Source: Megascapheus bottae
Taxonomy: Eukaryota > Chordata > Mammalia > Rodentia > Geomyidae
NCBI GenBank assembly: GCA_024803745.1
Contig: JANJXV010000187.1
Coordinates: 1,180,501-1,244,500 of the forward strand
Direction of reading: 5' to 3'
Length of the DNA: 64,000 bases
Shown: positions 23,293-33,649 of the stretch, piece after piece
Layout: the number at the start of each line of letters is the position of its first letter
Position numbering within the stretch: position 1 is the stretch's first letter
Made by a program: the position numbers and the translations under genes
The notes under the pieces: model-generated
Told to the model about the DNA's origin: nothing
The model's database searches: none
What the model saw: the letters and a program-made list of their open reading frames with translations, nothing else

Positions 23293-23556
23293 TTGGTTAG
23301 TCTTGGGTCTTGAACTCTGGGCCTGGGCGCTGTCCCTGAGCTCTTCACCAAATAAAGGTTATACCCTTTATTTTAAAAGCTATACCTTTTCAAATTAACA
23401 TTAAAACTTATACCACTTCTGCTTTTCTGGTGGTTAATTGGAGATAAGAGTCTTACAGACTTTCATGCCCAGGCTGGCTTTGAACTACAATACTCAGACC
23501 TCAGTCTTCTGAGTGGCTAGGATTACAGGTGTGGGTCACTAGCTCCTAGCTTAATC
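23293..23556 (-). mobile_element. Dimeric SINE (B1-like plus Geo), internally disrupted
   Basis: Antisense: the right monomer head 'cttgaactctgggcctgggc' and 'ctgtccctgagctcttcacc' is followed by an AT-rich segment at 23345-23405 that does not belong to the family consensus. The rest follows, from 'ggtggttaattggagataag' to 'ggattacaggtgtgggtcac'. The intruding segment holds three TATACC motifs. Confidence 0.75.
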
Positions 23557-23761
23557 TTTTTTGCTAAGTACTCACTTTGTTTTCAGATGAGGGACTGCTT
23601 TCCCAAGAGCCCTCTTTGTCTATTGATATCACCTCAAAAACCTTCTTCTTTTCAGTCACCATCTGTGGCTGCCTGCCTAGATATTATATATTCTTCCTGA
23701 CCCCTGGAACTTGATCTGCATATATTATCATTGTGCATATAGTAGTTGTGTAGTTCTTTTT

Positions 23762-23935
23762 TTGCCAGTCATGGGCTTGACCTCAGGGCCTGGGCACTGT
23801 CCTTGGACTTTCTCAAGGCTCAGCACTCTACCACTTGAGCCTCAGCACCACTTCCAGCATTTTTCTATGTATGTGGTACCAAGGAATTGAACCCTGGTCT
23901 TCATGCATGCTAGGCAAGCACTCTGCCACTAGACT
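23762..23935 (-). mobile_element. IDL-Geo dimeric SINE
   Basis: This is an antisense dimer. The right monomer is 'gccagtcatgggcttgacct' to 'gagcctcagcaccacttcc'. The ID-like left monomer is 'ggtaccaaggaattgaaccc' to 'aggcaagcactctgccacta'. Confidence 0.8.
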
Positions 23936-24477
23936 GTTGCCATTATTATTTGAATGGTGTTGGGTGTGTCTGGTGTTTACAGAGGAAATGGGTGTAGGAA
24001 TCTGAGTGGATCAGGTCAAGAAATTTTCCTTTTGTGTGGTGAGTACTATGGAATTAGCGTCAAGCATTGACCAGCAACTGACCTTTCTCATGGGACCTGG
24101 AACAGAATTTCCTCTGCTGTGATGGACTCCATACTGACAGACATAGCCACACCCTAGACTTCAAGAGTTTAGGTGACCTATCACCAGCTTTGATCAATTT
24201 TGTGAAAGACAGGCTGTTCACCCTGGCATTTGCAGACAATTACCAAATATAGTGATACTCATGGAGACATTTAGCTTGTCGACTGCTTCACAGATAGGTT
24301 TTTCTGCTCATAAGTATTTCACTGTACAGCTGTCATTAAGACCTACATGCTCAGGCTTACAGAATACACATTATTCTCACTTATTTTATTGTGTCAAAGT
24401 GGTTATGTGGTGCTTCTGTATTTCCTGAATAAATATCAGTTTTAAAGTATAGCCGTCTTTCAAAAAATGTTTTTGTT
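23936..24477. other. Unannotated sequence ending in a polyadenylation-like signal
   Basis: No gene or repeat is recognised. GAATAAATATCAG near 24427 resembles a polyA signal, but no upstream coding frame supports a transcript or retrocopy. Confidence 0.35.
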
Positions 24478-24692
24478 TTTAAGCTCACACCTGTAATAGT
24501 AGCTACTCAGGAGGCTTAGGTCTTGAGGATCATGGTTCAAAGCCAGCCCAGGCAGAAAAGTCCGCATGAGACTCTTCTCTCCAATTAACCACTCAAAAAC
24601 CAGTAGTGGAGCTGTACCTCAAAATGGTAGAAAAGAGAGCTCAGGGACACCCACCATCTAGGTTTTGAGTTCACACCCCATGACTGACTTAA
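24478..24692 (+). mobile_element. Dimeric SINE (B1-like plus Geo)
   Basis: The sense copy reads 'agctcacacctgtaatagta', 'actcaggaggcttaggtctt', 'tctccaattaaccactcaaa' and 'gttttgagttcacaccccat'. The right monomer is diverged. Confidence 0.75.
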
Positions 24693-24995
24693 AAAAAAGT
24701 TTAATTTTGCTGATATTCCCAGAATTAATTCTATTTTGACCTTTTGGGACAGTGGGCTGGTGGGCTGGAGGACTTTCAGTCTCTCTGGATCTCAACACTA
24801 TGATTATGGATGCAGGAAGGCGTCTCTAGGGATTATGGGTAAAACCTATACTCAATAAACACCTAGGTCCTGTAATAACTCTGTAGGTTCCTATCCTTAC
24901 TGTGCAAAGTCATCATAAACATGGCAACTTATGACAGTATACAAACAATAATAGAACTCAAGAAAACAGCACTGTTTTCTAGTACCTTTTCTCTA

Positions 24996-25335
24996 AAAAA
25001 AAAAAAAAAAAGGTGGGGCAGTGGCAGTGGCTCAAGTCTATAATTCTAGCTACCTGGGAGCCAGAGATTGGAAGATCAAGATTCAAGGCTAGTCTAGTTC
25101 AAAAAATAAATAAATAAATAGTTTCTGAGATTCCATCTCAACAGTGGTACACCCTGGGGAAGCATAACGAAAAGGATTGCAGTCCAGGCTGGCCCAGGCA
25201 TAAAGCAAAATCCTATCTGGAACATAATCAAACCAGCAAGTGGTCGGCAGCGTGATTCAAGAGATAGAGCACCTGTCTTTGCAAGCTCAGAATCCTGAGT
25301 TCAAATCCTAGCATTGCAAACTAAAAAGCAAAAAC
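24996..25335 (+). mobile_element. Cluster of B1-like and ID-like SINE pieces
   Basis: An A17-like run (24996-25012) precedes a B1-like monomer ('gtggctcaagtctataattc' at 25028). An (AAAT)n tail follows, then a second B1-like remnant ('ccaggctggcccaggcataa'). Last is an ID-like tRNA part ('gattcaagagatagagcacc', 'gagttcaaatcctagcattg') with a recognisable B-box. Confidence 0.6.
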
Positions 25336-25981
25336 AAGAGCAAAAGCGTGTGTCCATGCCTGGCGTGCCATTCACTGGCAGCAGAAACTCAGAAGGAGGC
25401 GGGAGTTGTAAGACAGGATAGGAACATTTAGTTTAATTGCCTGGGGAGGGTCAGAAACAACTCTTTGTTCAGCCCCACCAAGCTAATTAGTTGAAAAAAC
25501 AACATTCTCAGCCCATAAACAAGAGTCTTTTTTTTTCTATAAGCAATTAGGAATGACCCTAATCTTATTCACTTAAACATACATCCCACAGCAAAGCTGG
25601 AAAGACACCAAAGCATTGGAAAGACACCAAAGTTGAGGCTGCACAACTGCCTTTGTGAATCCTCAAAGCTTCCCAATGAAAGATCAACTGCCCTTCCTTC
25701 GAAGATTTTCTTCTTTGCTTTCTCCTGAGCATAAATTTCCAGATGTGCAGCAGGTGACAGCAGGAAGCCAGAGTTCTAACCCATCATACTAACCCAGCCC
25801 TTCCCCTGCCCAACCTCACACCTCACACATTGCTCCCTACTGGACAGTTTGCATTGTCTCTGCCTTCTGCCAGCCTGGAAATACTGTGAGGCCCAGTGAA
25901 GAGCCATCACCTGCCATCTGAGTGCTCTACTGCTTTACACAGGGAAAGGATGAAGCAAACTATTGTTGAATAAACCAATGG
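25336..25981. other. Unannotated sequence
   Basis: No gene is seen. A direct duplication 'ggaaagacaccaaag' occurs at 25600-25614 and 25618-25632. Base composition rises here relative to the left part of the window. Confidence 0.4.
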
Positions 25982-26022
25982 AGGATGGATGGATGGATGG
26001 ATGGATGGATGGATGGATGGAT
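25982..26022 (+). repeat. (GGAT)n microsatellite
   Basis: About ten GGAT units, followed by degenerate GGAT, GATA and GGAA motifs to about 26140. The histidine-proline-serine-rich minus-strand frame here is an artefact. Confidence 0.95.
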
Positions 26023-26097
26023 ATGAAAGGAAGGAAGATAGATGGATGATGGATAGAAGGATAGGGAATGGATAGGATAGATGATGGGTGGAAAGGT

Positions 26098-26275
26098 TAA
26101 AGAGAGGAAGAAAGGAAAAAGGAGGAAAGAGGAGGACGGGAGTTTCTTTAATAGGGAATAAAGAGATCATTTGTTAGTATAAAGATTTGCAAATGATCAC
26201 AGCAAATAACACTTCAAATGGGAGAGAGGGGAGAAGAGGAAGAGGGGGGGGGAGAGGGAGAGAGGCGGGGTGAGG
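26098..26275 (+). repeat. Purine-rich (GA/GGA) tract
   Basis: Discontinuous GA-rich stretches lie at 26098-26143 and 26218-26275 and can only be read as low-complexity DNA. The 167-residue frame at 26218-26721 joins this tract to the TTTC tract downstream and is not a gene. Confidence 0.85.
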
Positions 26276-26616
26276 CTGGTGCTCCAAGGTTGAGGGGTAA
26301 CTTAAAAAAAATAATCCAACTAACTGAAAGAATGACTGGTGCAGCCAGGAGCAGAATTCAAATTTTGGAGCTCTATTCTCCCAGCTGGGCACTTAAGAGT
26401 TTGGCTCGTGTGGTGGTGGCAGTTCACGGAGAGTTCAAATCCCCTCACAGACACGTGTGGGTGAATAAGTGGCATAGTCTTTCTTTCTTCCAAGTGCTTG
26501 ATAGAAGCTTCCAGATGTATGGGGGTGTGCATAAGAGAGCCTCGAGTGCTCCACTCTCGATGGAGTCTATAAATATGCATGTTGGGTATCATGAATCATT
26601 TAGAGCTGGCTTGGTT

Positions 26617-26626
26617 GCTTTTCTTT

Positions 26627-26682
<56 letters not shown>

Positions 26683-26711
26683 TCCCTTCCTTCCTTCCTT
26701 CCTTCCTTCCT
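26617..26711 (+). repeat. (TTTC)n/(TTCC)n microsatellite
   Basis: A pure TTTC run to about 26684 changes to TTCC units up to 26711. Confidence 0.97.
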
Positions 26712-27189
26712 GGCTATCTAACTTTATTCTTGAAACTTCTTGCTAAGTTTGAAGGGACACCAAGGCGGAGAGAAATGTAGTTACCAGCGAGCTTGAGGCT
26801 TAGGGGTGAACACTTGGGCTCTTTCACCACTTTCAGAATTTGTTATCTCCGCTTATTTCGCTTTGGACTTTGAGTTTACTTCCCCTCGTGGGGGCTCTGT
26901 CTCCACGTCAGAACAAAGGGATACTAAGTCCACGCAGTGTGTGGATATAAAACACTAGTACAGCAGACAGAAGGAGCACGCAGAATGGCTGGCCTCCTTC
27001 CTTTCCTCGTATGACTCTAGTCCACAGCCAAATCTAACTACATCATACGACAGCCAGGCCTCAAAGGTTAGCAATTACCAGTCAATAAATGTTGCTCAAA
27101 TAGAAAGTAATGGAGGAAGCTGCTTCTGACAGGGTCTCAGCCAAGCTATGCTACAGTAAGAAAACACTAAGTCTGTTGTTTTCATATCC

Positions 27190-27297
27190 TATGCTCTCCC
27201 TTCTTCCTCCCTTTTTCTCTCTCTCTCCTTCCCTCCTTTCTTCCCTCCCCCCTCCCTCCCTCCTCCTCCTCTCCTTTTCCCTCTCCCTCTCTTCTGG
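27190..27297 (+). repeat. CT-rich low-complexity tract
   Basis: An irregular CTCC/CTTT pyrimidine tract directly abuts the 3' end of the antisense SINE that follows. Confidence 0.85.
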
Positions 27298-27497
27298 TGT
27301 AAGACTTGAACCCAGAACTTCACATATGCTAGCCAAACATGGGACTACTTGTGTCACACCCCATCCCTAGATACTGATTGTTTTATTTTTGTGTTTTTGG
27401 AGACAGAGTCCCTCTACTACCTTTATCTGAGTTGGCCTTGGTCTTGTGATTCTCTCAAGTAGCTGGAATGACAGATTTGTGGTACTATACCTGGCTA
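27298..27497 (-). mobile_element. ID-like plus B1-like SINE (antisense)
   Basis: 'gacttgaacccagaacttca' and 'atgctagccaaacatgggac' is an ID-like monomer in antisense. 'ttttggagacagagtccctc' to 'gtagctggaatgacagattt' is a B1-like monomer. Confidence 0.65.
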
Positions 27498-28987
27498 TCA
27501 TAAATAACCTCTTCCATCCTCATACTTTGTGTTTGCCTGGATAGCTTTGTCACCCCCCTCCAGTCCACCCCCAGGGTGTTGTTCTAGAAACTGCCATCAT
27601 AGAAAAAAAAAACATTAACCTACCATCGATGGTCCACAGGTAAACACCTGACCCAATCAGAGTCCTCCTCTGAGATCGGGATACTGGGAACTTGTATTGA
27701 TTGTATTGGTTTGCCAGATCAGCTTGAGACCTGCTGATATCTGTGTCTACTTTCACATGGACACATAGATATCATATGATATTCTCCCACAGAGGAGTGG
27801 AGAATGCCAGTCTAAGTGAAGAGATTGGGTAGGAAAAGGCGATTCAAAGATAAGACGAATTGATAGAAGAGGTGGGCGTGGAAATGTGGAAAAGTCCCAG
27901 TTTCCACTCAGACACATGACCTGCTCACGTGCCTTCCACGAATCACCCCAGTATTCTGATTTCCTGAAACTCACCATGTTTCTGTCACAACCAAGAGTCA
28001 AGGTCTGCCAACTTTAACGTTTTGGTTAAGTTCAAAATAATTTCAAATTACTCTTTTATTTCAGATCATTTCCATGTGAATTCTTGCCCACTAAGAAAAC
28101 AGGAAGAATGGTTTTCTAGAACCATCCACTCACCCCCACCCACCTACCTACAGAGTATACCTCACTCAGACCAGTGCCCCAGCTAAGGACTGGAAGCTAC
28201 TCTGTCTACATTCTAACAGCTGGCTCCTAGTGCCTCTCCTGAAGGAATGGCTTCTACCTGTCACTGCATGTGGGCTGGTTCAGTTTGGAATTGGAGTGGG
28301 GGAGAGTGAGGGATAGTTTAGAACCAGAGCGGAAGATCTCCTTTCAAGCAACTGACCTCACTCAATGAGAACAAGGAGAGCCAGCAAGGTCAGTATGTGA
28401 ACTTGGCCTATATCCAAGGAACATATACAGTCTCCACTCAAACCTTTCTGTCTGGAATATAATAGGCCCTGAGAGACAGCCTATGAGCCAGTGAACTTGA
28501 CCCCAACAGCCATCCTTCACTTTTCTCACCTCCAACACCCTCCCCCGCAAACTTCTTCCCTCTCCATTAAGTGTCCCTGGCCCTAAAGCTGTCACACCTT
28601 CCCAGGAAAGGAATCATTTCTAGTTTCATGTTGCATAATATGAAGCAAGGATTTGAGGACAATGGTTTCAAATCTAATTATGGTACTACATGGACCTCCT
28701 GTCTGACCTCGGCTTTCAAGATCAATACAGATGTTTTGTCTGTTTCCATCATCTGGGTAGTTTTCAAACCAAAGTTAAGTTTACTCCCAGGTTCAGTGCT
28801 GAGTCTTTCTAGAAGAGAGCCCTTCCATATAGAAAGGGCACACTACCATCTAATGGGGCATCTTGGCCTTCAAAACTTTCTGGTAGGATCCATGTTCCCA
28901 GCCACCCCCTCTCCTCCCCCCCCACAGATGGGCACTAAAAGTATTTGTAGGGTGAATTAAAGGGAACGAAGGTAGTTAGAAATTTTG
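27498..28987. other. Unannotated sequence
   Basis: No supported gene. Donor-like sites on the minus strand at 27969-27974 (GTGAGT) and 28524-28529 (GTGAGA) lack convincing acceptors. Confidence 0.4.
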
Positions 28988-29215
28988 TTAGTGTAAACTG
29001 GGTACCAGTGGCTCATGCCTGTAACACTGGCAACTGAGGAGGCTGAGATCTGAGGATCTGAGGTTCAAAGTCAGCCCAGGCAGGAAAATTTATGAAACTC
29101 TCATGTCTAATTAACACTGTGGCTTAACCAGAGAGTTCTAAGCATCAATCAACCAATCATTCAGTCAGTCAATCTAAGGGTCAGCACCCAGGTTCTGAGT
29201 TCAACACTCAGTTCT
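28988..29215 (+). mobile_element. Dimeric SINE (B1-like plus diverged right part)
   Basis: The sense copy reads 'ggtaccagtggctcatgcct', 'ctgaggaggctgagatctga', 'gttcaaagtcagcccaggca' and 'caggttctgagttcaacact'. A small (CAAT/CAGT)n expansion sits inside at 29144-29174. Confidence 0.7.
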
Positions 29216-29237
29216 GGCATGTGTGTGAGCATACTTT

Positions 29238-29290
29238 TGTGTGTGCGCGCGTGTGTTTATGCATGTGTACACACACACGCACACACACAT
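29238..29290. repeat. Alternating (GT)n-(CA)n palindromic tract
   Basis: GT/GC repeats (29238-29256) are followed after about 15 bases by CA/CG repeats (29270-29290). The two halves are largely complementary. Confidence 0.85.
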
Positions 29291-29299
29291 AATCTTAAC

Positions 29300-29400
29300 A
29301 GAGCATACATTTTTTTTAAAACCAGGTTCAGAAAAGTTGGATGTCTTGCTCAACATCACACAGCTCATGTGGCAAGATTGGAACTCTAGGTAATCAGTGG
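29300..29400 (-). mobile_element. MIR SINE fragment
   Basis: 'ttgctcaacatcacacagct' followed by 'tggcaagattggaactctag' matches the antisense MIR core. Confidence 0.55.
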
Positions 29401-29589
29401 TTGATCACCTATTACTGGTGTCCTGCTTGACATGGAGGCTAATAATGCTAACATTCATTAACTCTACCAAGAATCTCATAATTTCAAAGAAGACCAAGGG
29501 ATGAGTACATTTGTATAATGGTTACTACTGATTGCCATTATTGACTGAGTTTCGTGCCTGTAACCCCATCCTCCCATGCATATACATTC

Positions 29590-29720
29590 TCATGTAATCC
29601 GTCTTAGAATGGTATGAGAGGACAGATGATACTTTACAAGTAGGGAAACTGAGGCACAGAAAGTTCAGTTGTTTCGCCTGGGTCACCACACAAGTCCACA
29701 GCCACTCAGTAGCTGGACCA
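29590..29720 (-). mobile_element. MIR SINE fragment
   Basis: 'tagggaaactgaggcacaga' and 'gggtcaccacacaagtccac' match antisense MIR. Weaker similarity extends on both sides. Confidence 0.6.
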
Positions 29721-29796
29721 AGGTAGACCCCAGAGACATGTGCTCTTTGCCTTGAGCATTGACATCCCCAGGCATAAGATGGGAAGCACGATCTTC

Positions 29797-29810
29797 AAGA
29801 ACCATTTTTT
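29797..29810. repeat. Target-site duplication, left copy
   Basis: AAGAACCATTTTTT is identical to the copy at 29995-30008 on the other side of the SINE. Confidence 0.9.
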
Positions 29811-29994
29811 TGCCAGTCCTGGGCCTTGAACTCAGGGCCTGAGCACTGTCCTTGGGCTTTCTCAAGGCTAGAGCTCTACCTCTTGAGTTACAGCACCATT
29901 TCTGGCTTTTTTCTATGTATGTGGTACAGAGGAATTGAACCCAGGTCCTTGTGCATGCTAGGCAAGCACTCTACCACTAGAGCACTCCTGGCCC
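29811..29994 (-). mobile_element. IDL-Geo dimeric SINE, full length with perfect duplication
   Basis: A complete antisense dimer runs from 'gccagtcctgggccttgaac' to 'agcactcctggccc', bounded by exact 14-base duplications. The 161-residue frame at 29826-30311 is largely read through this SINE. Confidence 0.9.
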
Positions 29995-30485
29995 AAGAAC
30001 CATTTTTTAAGGCAGGCTGTACATCCAGTGTCCTGCATGGACTGCCAGGAGATGCAGCAAACCCAATGGACTTGATAAGACTCAACCTCAAACCTACCAA
30101 GTGCCCATGCCATGTGGTGGACACACAGAGGGCAGGTCAAAGAGGGAAACAAAGAGACCTATGCCAGCGTGAACTGGGTGGAAGCCACAGGAAGACCACA
30201 ACGGCACAATGCACAGAAGTAACTCCCATTACTCTGCTGAGACTCTGGGCATTCATCACAGCAGAGCAAGAAATGGGGTGCCCAGGACCTAGAAAAGACC
30301 CAGGACCCTAGCAGCAGACAGCGTTGGAGCCTTTCACCTGGAAGGTCTTTGGAGCCATTTGGATTCCTTTTCCAATGATCTTCCTGGTGTGATAATACAC
30401 ATTCTCATTCACACATTGCCTTGTGGATCCTTCTTGATGTTCTTCCCTTACGTGGAATGCCAGAAAACATACTGACCACCACAGG

Positions 30486-30668
30486 ACAGGGTGGCCCAAT
30501 GGCATTGTCTAGCATACACAATGCCCTGGGTTCAATTCCTTAGTACACAGAAAAAGCCAGAAGTGGTGTTGTGGCTCAAGTGGTAGAGAGCTAGCTTTGA
30601 GAAAGCTCAAGGACAGTGCCCAGGCTCTGAGTTTAAGCGCCAGGACTGGCAAAAAAAAGGAAAAAAAC
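30486..30668 (+). mobile_element. IDL-Geo dimeric SINE (sense)
   Basis: The ID-like left monomer ('ccctgggttcaattccttag' B-box region) is followed by the right monomer ('aaaagccagaagtggtgttg', 'ctcaagtggtagagagctag', 'ctgagtttaagcgccaggac') and an A-rich tail. ACTGACCAC at 30471 and 30670 is the core of an imperfect target-site duplication. Confidence 0.85.
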
Positions 30669-30934
30669 AACTGACCACATAGAAGGTACTTAACAAGTGT
30701 CTACTGGTTGGCCAAAGGACTGCCCACCCAGGCCTACCTGGCACTGGTCATTTTAGAGCTGTCTAAGGAATCGATTTTATTTCAAACAGGTTGTAAGATA
30801 CTATTTTCTTTTCTTTTCCTTTTTACTCTTCCTTGACAATGAAGTGCCTTTGAAAGTTCCTAAGTGATAGATATTATCCTACAATCAAATGTTACCCTGC
30901 TGTTTGATATCTATTCAAATCCAGTCTGGGCTAA

Positions 30935-31115
30935 CTCTCATGTGCCAGATGCTTGGGTTGAACTAAGTTTGCTGAATCTTCAAAACAACCCTGAAAAGGG
31001 GGGGGAAGAGAAGTGGCAGGGGAGGGGGAGGAAGGGGGAAATTCTATCGTCTGTTTTCCTAGATAAGGGAACTGAGGCACGTGCGTGAGTTTATTTGTTC
31101 ACAACATGGTGGACC
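30935..31115 (-). mobile_element. MIR SINE, interrupted by purine tract
   Basis: 'aatcttcaaaacaaccctga' is followed by a G-rich run (30998-31040), then 'aagggaactgaggcacgtgc', in MIR antisense order. Confidence 0.5.
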
Positions 31116-31896
31116 TGAACTTGAGCACATAAGTGAGTTCACCAGCTCATAAATGGCTGGATAAAGGTTTCACCTCTGTTCTCTTTGCCCCAGAGCCCTG
31201 GCTCTGTCACCTCCATAGAAGCTCCTGGAAATGTCTTGGTGATAAACATCCAGATGACCATGGCTGTGATAACTTTGTACTGGCCAACACCTATCACCTT
31301 GCTCTATCCTATGTAGGTGTCCACCTCATCACTTAAAAGAACAACTTCATTTGCTCAGCAGAGCCTCTGTGAAGCAAAGTTCTTTTTTTTTTATCCTGAG
31401 GAAGAAGCCGAGACTAACAAGGTGGAGACTTGATCTCCACAGGGATGGGAGTTCAAGTCACAACCAGTGGCCTCTAGATCAGATGCCATCTACCTGGTTG
31501 GGAGTGGAGGCTCCAATCTCAGCGCACCACTCTCAGCTCAACCCATCCCATCCCTCCTCCACCCAGAAAGAACAAAAGGAAACCTTCCCTGGAAGCACCA
31601 AGCAAAGATGTCAGCATCCTGTGTCGCCATAGCAACCAGCCCTCCTCCATCTCCTCAGGAGGAGGGGGGGGGAAGCAAAAGTCAAACTGAGCCTCCTGTG
31701 GAACATTCTGTGGGTAAACACCAGGACCAGTGTGTTTGGGCCTCTGTTTTCTCACGTCAATAGGGTGAATCATTCTTGGAACAGGGGCTGGGAAGCTGAC
31801 CAGGTTCCTAAGTAGATAAGGTTAATGGTGCTCTTCCAGAGATGGCGGGGTCACTTTGAAAATTAATCCTGTTTTATTTTATTTTCTTTCCTCTAG
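31116..31896. other. Unannotated sequence containing an X-box
   Basis: No gene is recognised. The frames at 31351-31773 are on both strands and unlike known proteins. The segment carries the RFX-type motif at 31623 and ends in a strong polypyrimidine acceptor at 31896. Confidence 0.4.
31623..31636 (+). promoter_or_regulatory. RFX X-box consensus match
   Basis: GTCGCCATAGCAAC fits the RFX-family X-box consensus GTNRCCNNRGYAAC at every specified position. RFX factors bind such sites in ciliary-gene promoters and enhancers. No promoter or gene start is visible nearby, so function is inference from the motif alone. Confidence 0.4.
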
Positions 31897-31968
31897 AATG
31901 TGGGCTTATACATGAGCAGATTCAAAATCAGAGAAGAGAAGCCAACAGCAGTTCCTGGCAAGGGATCT
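31897..31968 (+). other. Candidate 72-bp exon
   Basis: The acceptor is among the best in the window (TTTATTTTCTTTCCTCTAG, ending at 31896) and the donor TCT|GTAAGCAT is good. The 72 bases are open in phase 0 (24 codons, starting NVGLYMSRFK). They are also open in the frame that skips two bases (starting CGLIHEQIQN). I recognise neither peptide. It could be an exon of a noncoding RNA or a chance pairing. Confidence 0.3.
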
Positions 31969-33101
31969 GTAAGCATTACCACATCCCCTTTTAGGCTGAC
32001 ATCATCTTATTGCCCGTCTCTTGGCAAGGTCTTGTCAACTTGAAGATTGGCAGATAGGAGAAAGAACACAGCAAGAAACCAAGGGATGTGAAAGCTTGGT
32101 GCCACTGTGTTCACAATGTCTAACCTGAGTCCTGGTGGAGGCCTTGCTCATTCCTAGTCTAGTTACAGACTGCAGCTATGAACAATGATTTGGTTTGGGG
32201 CTCAGGGGTTGTTGGGGGGAGTGCTTTTGTTGCCAATATTTGATCTTGGTAGGAGAGGACGTGGAAGCTGAGGTTAGAAAGACAAGAAGCAGTAAGCTAT
32301 AGGACCATGTAGAAAGAACATCTCAGACCAAAGTCATAAGCAGGTTCCAGGGTAATAACTACTCTCTCTGGATGGAAGTGGGTAGTGGGCTCTATAAGAG
32401 AAGTGTGGGGGTGGGGGGTATGGATAGGACATGGAAACTGTGGTGGAGGGGGGAGTGAACTAGGAATGTGATGGAAGTTTTATGCTAAATATTGTGTGAA
32501 GTCATTGGCAAATTCTAAGGCAAAGCAAAGGGAAGGGGCTATGTTATTCTCAGAGCCTGGCCTATATAACCAGTACTCAAACATGGGATGAATGAGCTGA
32601 GATAATGCACAGAAGTGTTTTTCAAGCAGTGAAGTATTGCAGAAAATTTTGAGATCACAAAACTATTGCAGACTTCTAGGTAGCAAGGAGGGAAAGCGAG
32701 AAGCATCTGATTCGTAGAACACCCCATCCCTGTGAAAATCACTCCGAGCCACATCAAGATGCAAAGCTGGCAAGAGCCCCACCCACACAGACTTCTGAAG
32801 GAATTCTTTCTTGTCCACCAGAGACAGAACAGGAAGGTGAAGAAGGGCAGGGCAGGGGGGTGGAGAGGGAAATCCCTGAGAGCTGTGATCTGTGTGGCTC
32901 TGGTGTGGAGGAAGTAGGTTCTAATGAAGTACTGACTTCCCCACTGACCTCTTCTCCACAATGCAGCTGCTTTATTAGAGCCACTTGGTGGCTGGGATAG
33001 CCAGAGTTGTGACTGAAGAAGGAATGAACAGTGGGACCTTGTTGCAAAGAAGATGTGAGCTGGAAAGTGGGGGGAAGGGTAGTTCAGGATACAGGGTGTG
33101 C
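31969..33101. other. Unannotated sequence
   Basis: No supported gene. The 197-residue minus-strand frame at 32539-33132 begins inside the (CA)n repeat and has no recognisable domain. G-rich patches lie at 32407-32455. Confidence 0.4.
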
Positions 33102-33135
33102 CACACACACACACACACGCACACACACACACACA
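33102..33135 (+). repeat. (CA)n microsatellite
   Basis: About 17 CA units with a single CGCA interruption. Confidence 0.95.
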
Positions 33136-33649
33136 GAGCAGCAGTTTGGAGCAGTAGAAATTTTGTCCTTTGGCTCATGTTGAATGTGCTGTTTGGAAAT
33201 GCCATGCTAAGGAATCCATGGTTGTAACAAATTCATGGATACATTTTCACTTTCATGTCAGGGAGACAAAGAGCTGGACTCTGCCCACGCTTAGCTATAG
33301 CCGGCAGGTTTCAGCACTCTGGACAGCAGCCAGGCGGGTTCATCAGCCCTCCCTTAGGTGGTGATGAAGATTCACCAAGACTCCCAGGCTCAATGGGGAA
33401 AGCCAGGAAAACCCACCCATAGTGTCAATTGGCAAACATCAAGCCTTGCCTGACCCTGTTTCCATTTCCAAGAGAATTAAAGAGGAATTAAAATCCAACA
33501 ATCTGGGATATAGGAAAATAATTTCTTACCGTACTTGAAATGTGCCGTTGCACTAAAATTACATGGAAAGTGCACATATTTTCAAAAGATTTATGATGAG
33601 AAAGAGGAGGAAAAACTCTAAAAAGCAGTTGGTAGGCTGTCAATAAAAC

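Noticed and set aside
26218..26721. 167-residue open frame
   Set aside because: It joins a GA-rich tract to a (TTTC)n microsatellite; the unique middle has no known domain.
29826..30311. 161-residue open frame
   Set aside because: More than one third is the antisense IDL-Geo SINE, the same false peptide as at 48 and 57 kb.
32539..33132. 197-residue minus-strand open frame, the longest in the window
   Set aside because: It starts in a (CA)n repeat. The rest lacks a recognisable domain, and a different frame on the same strand is also open.
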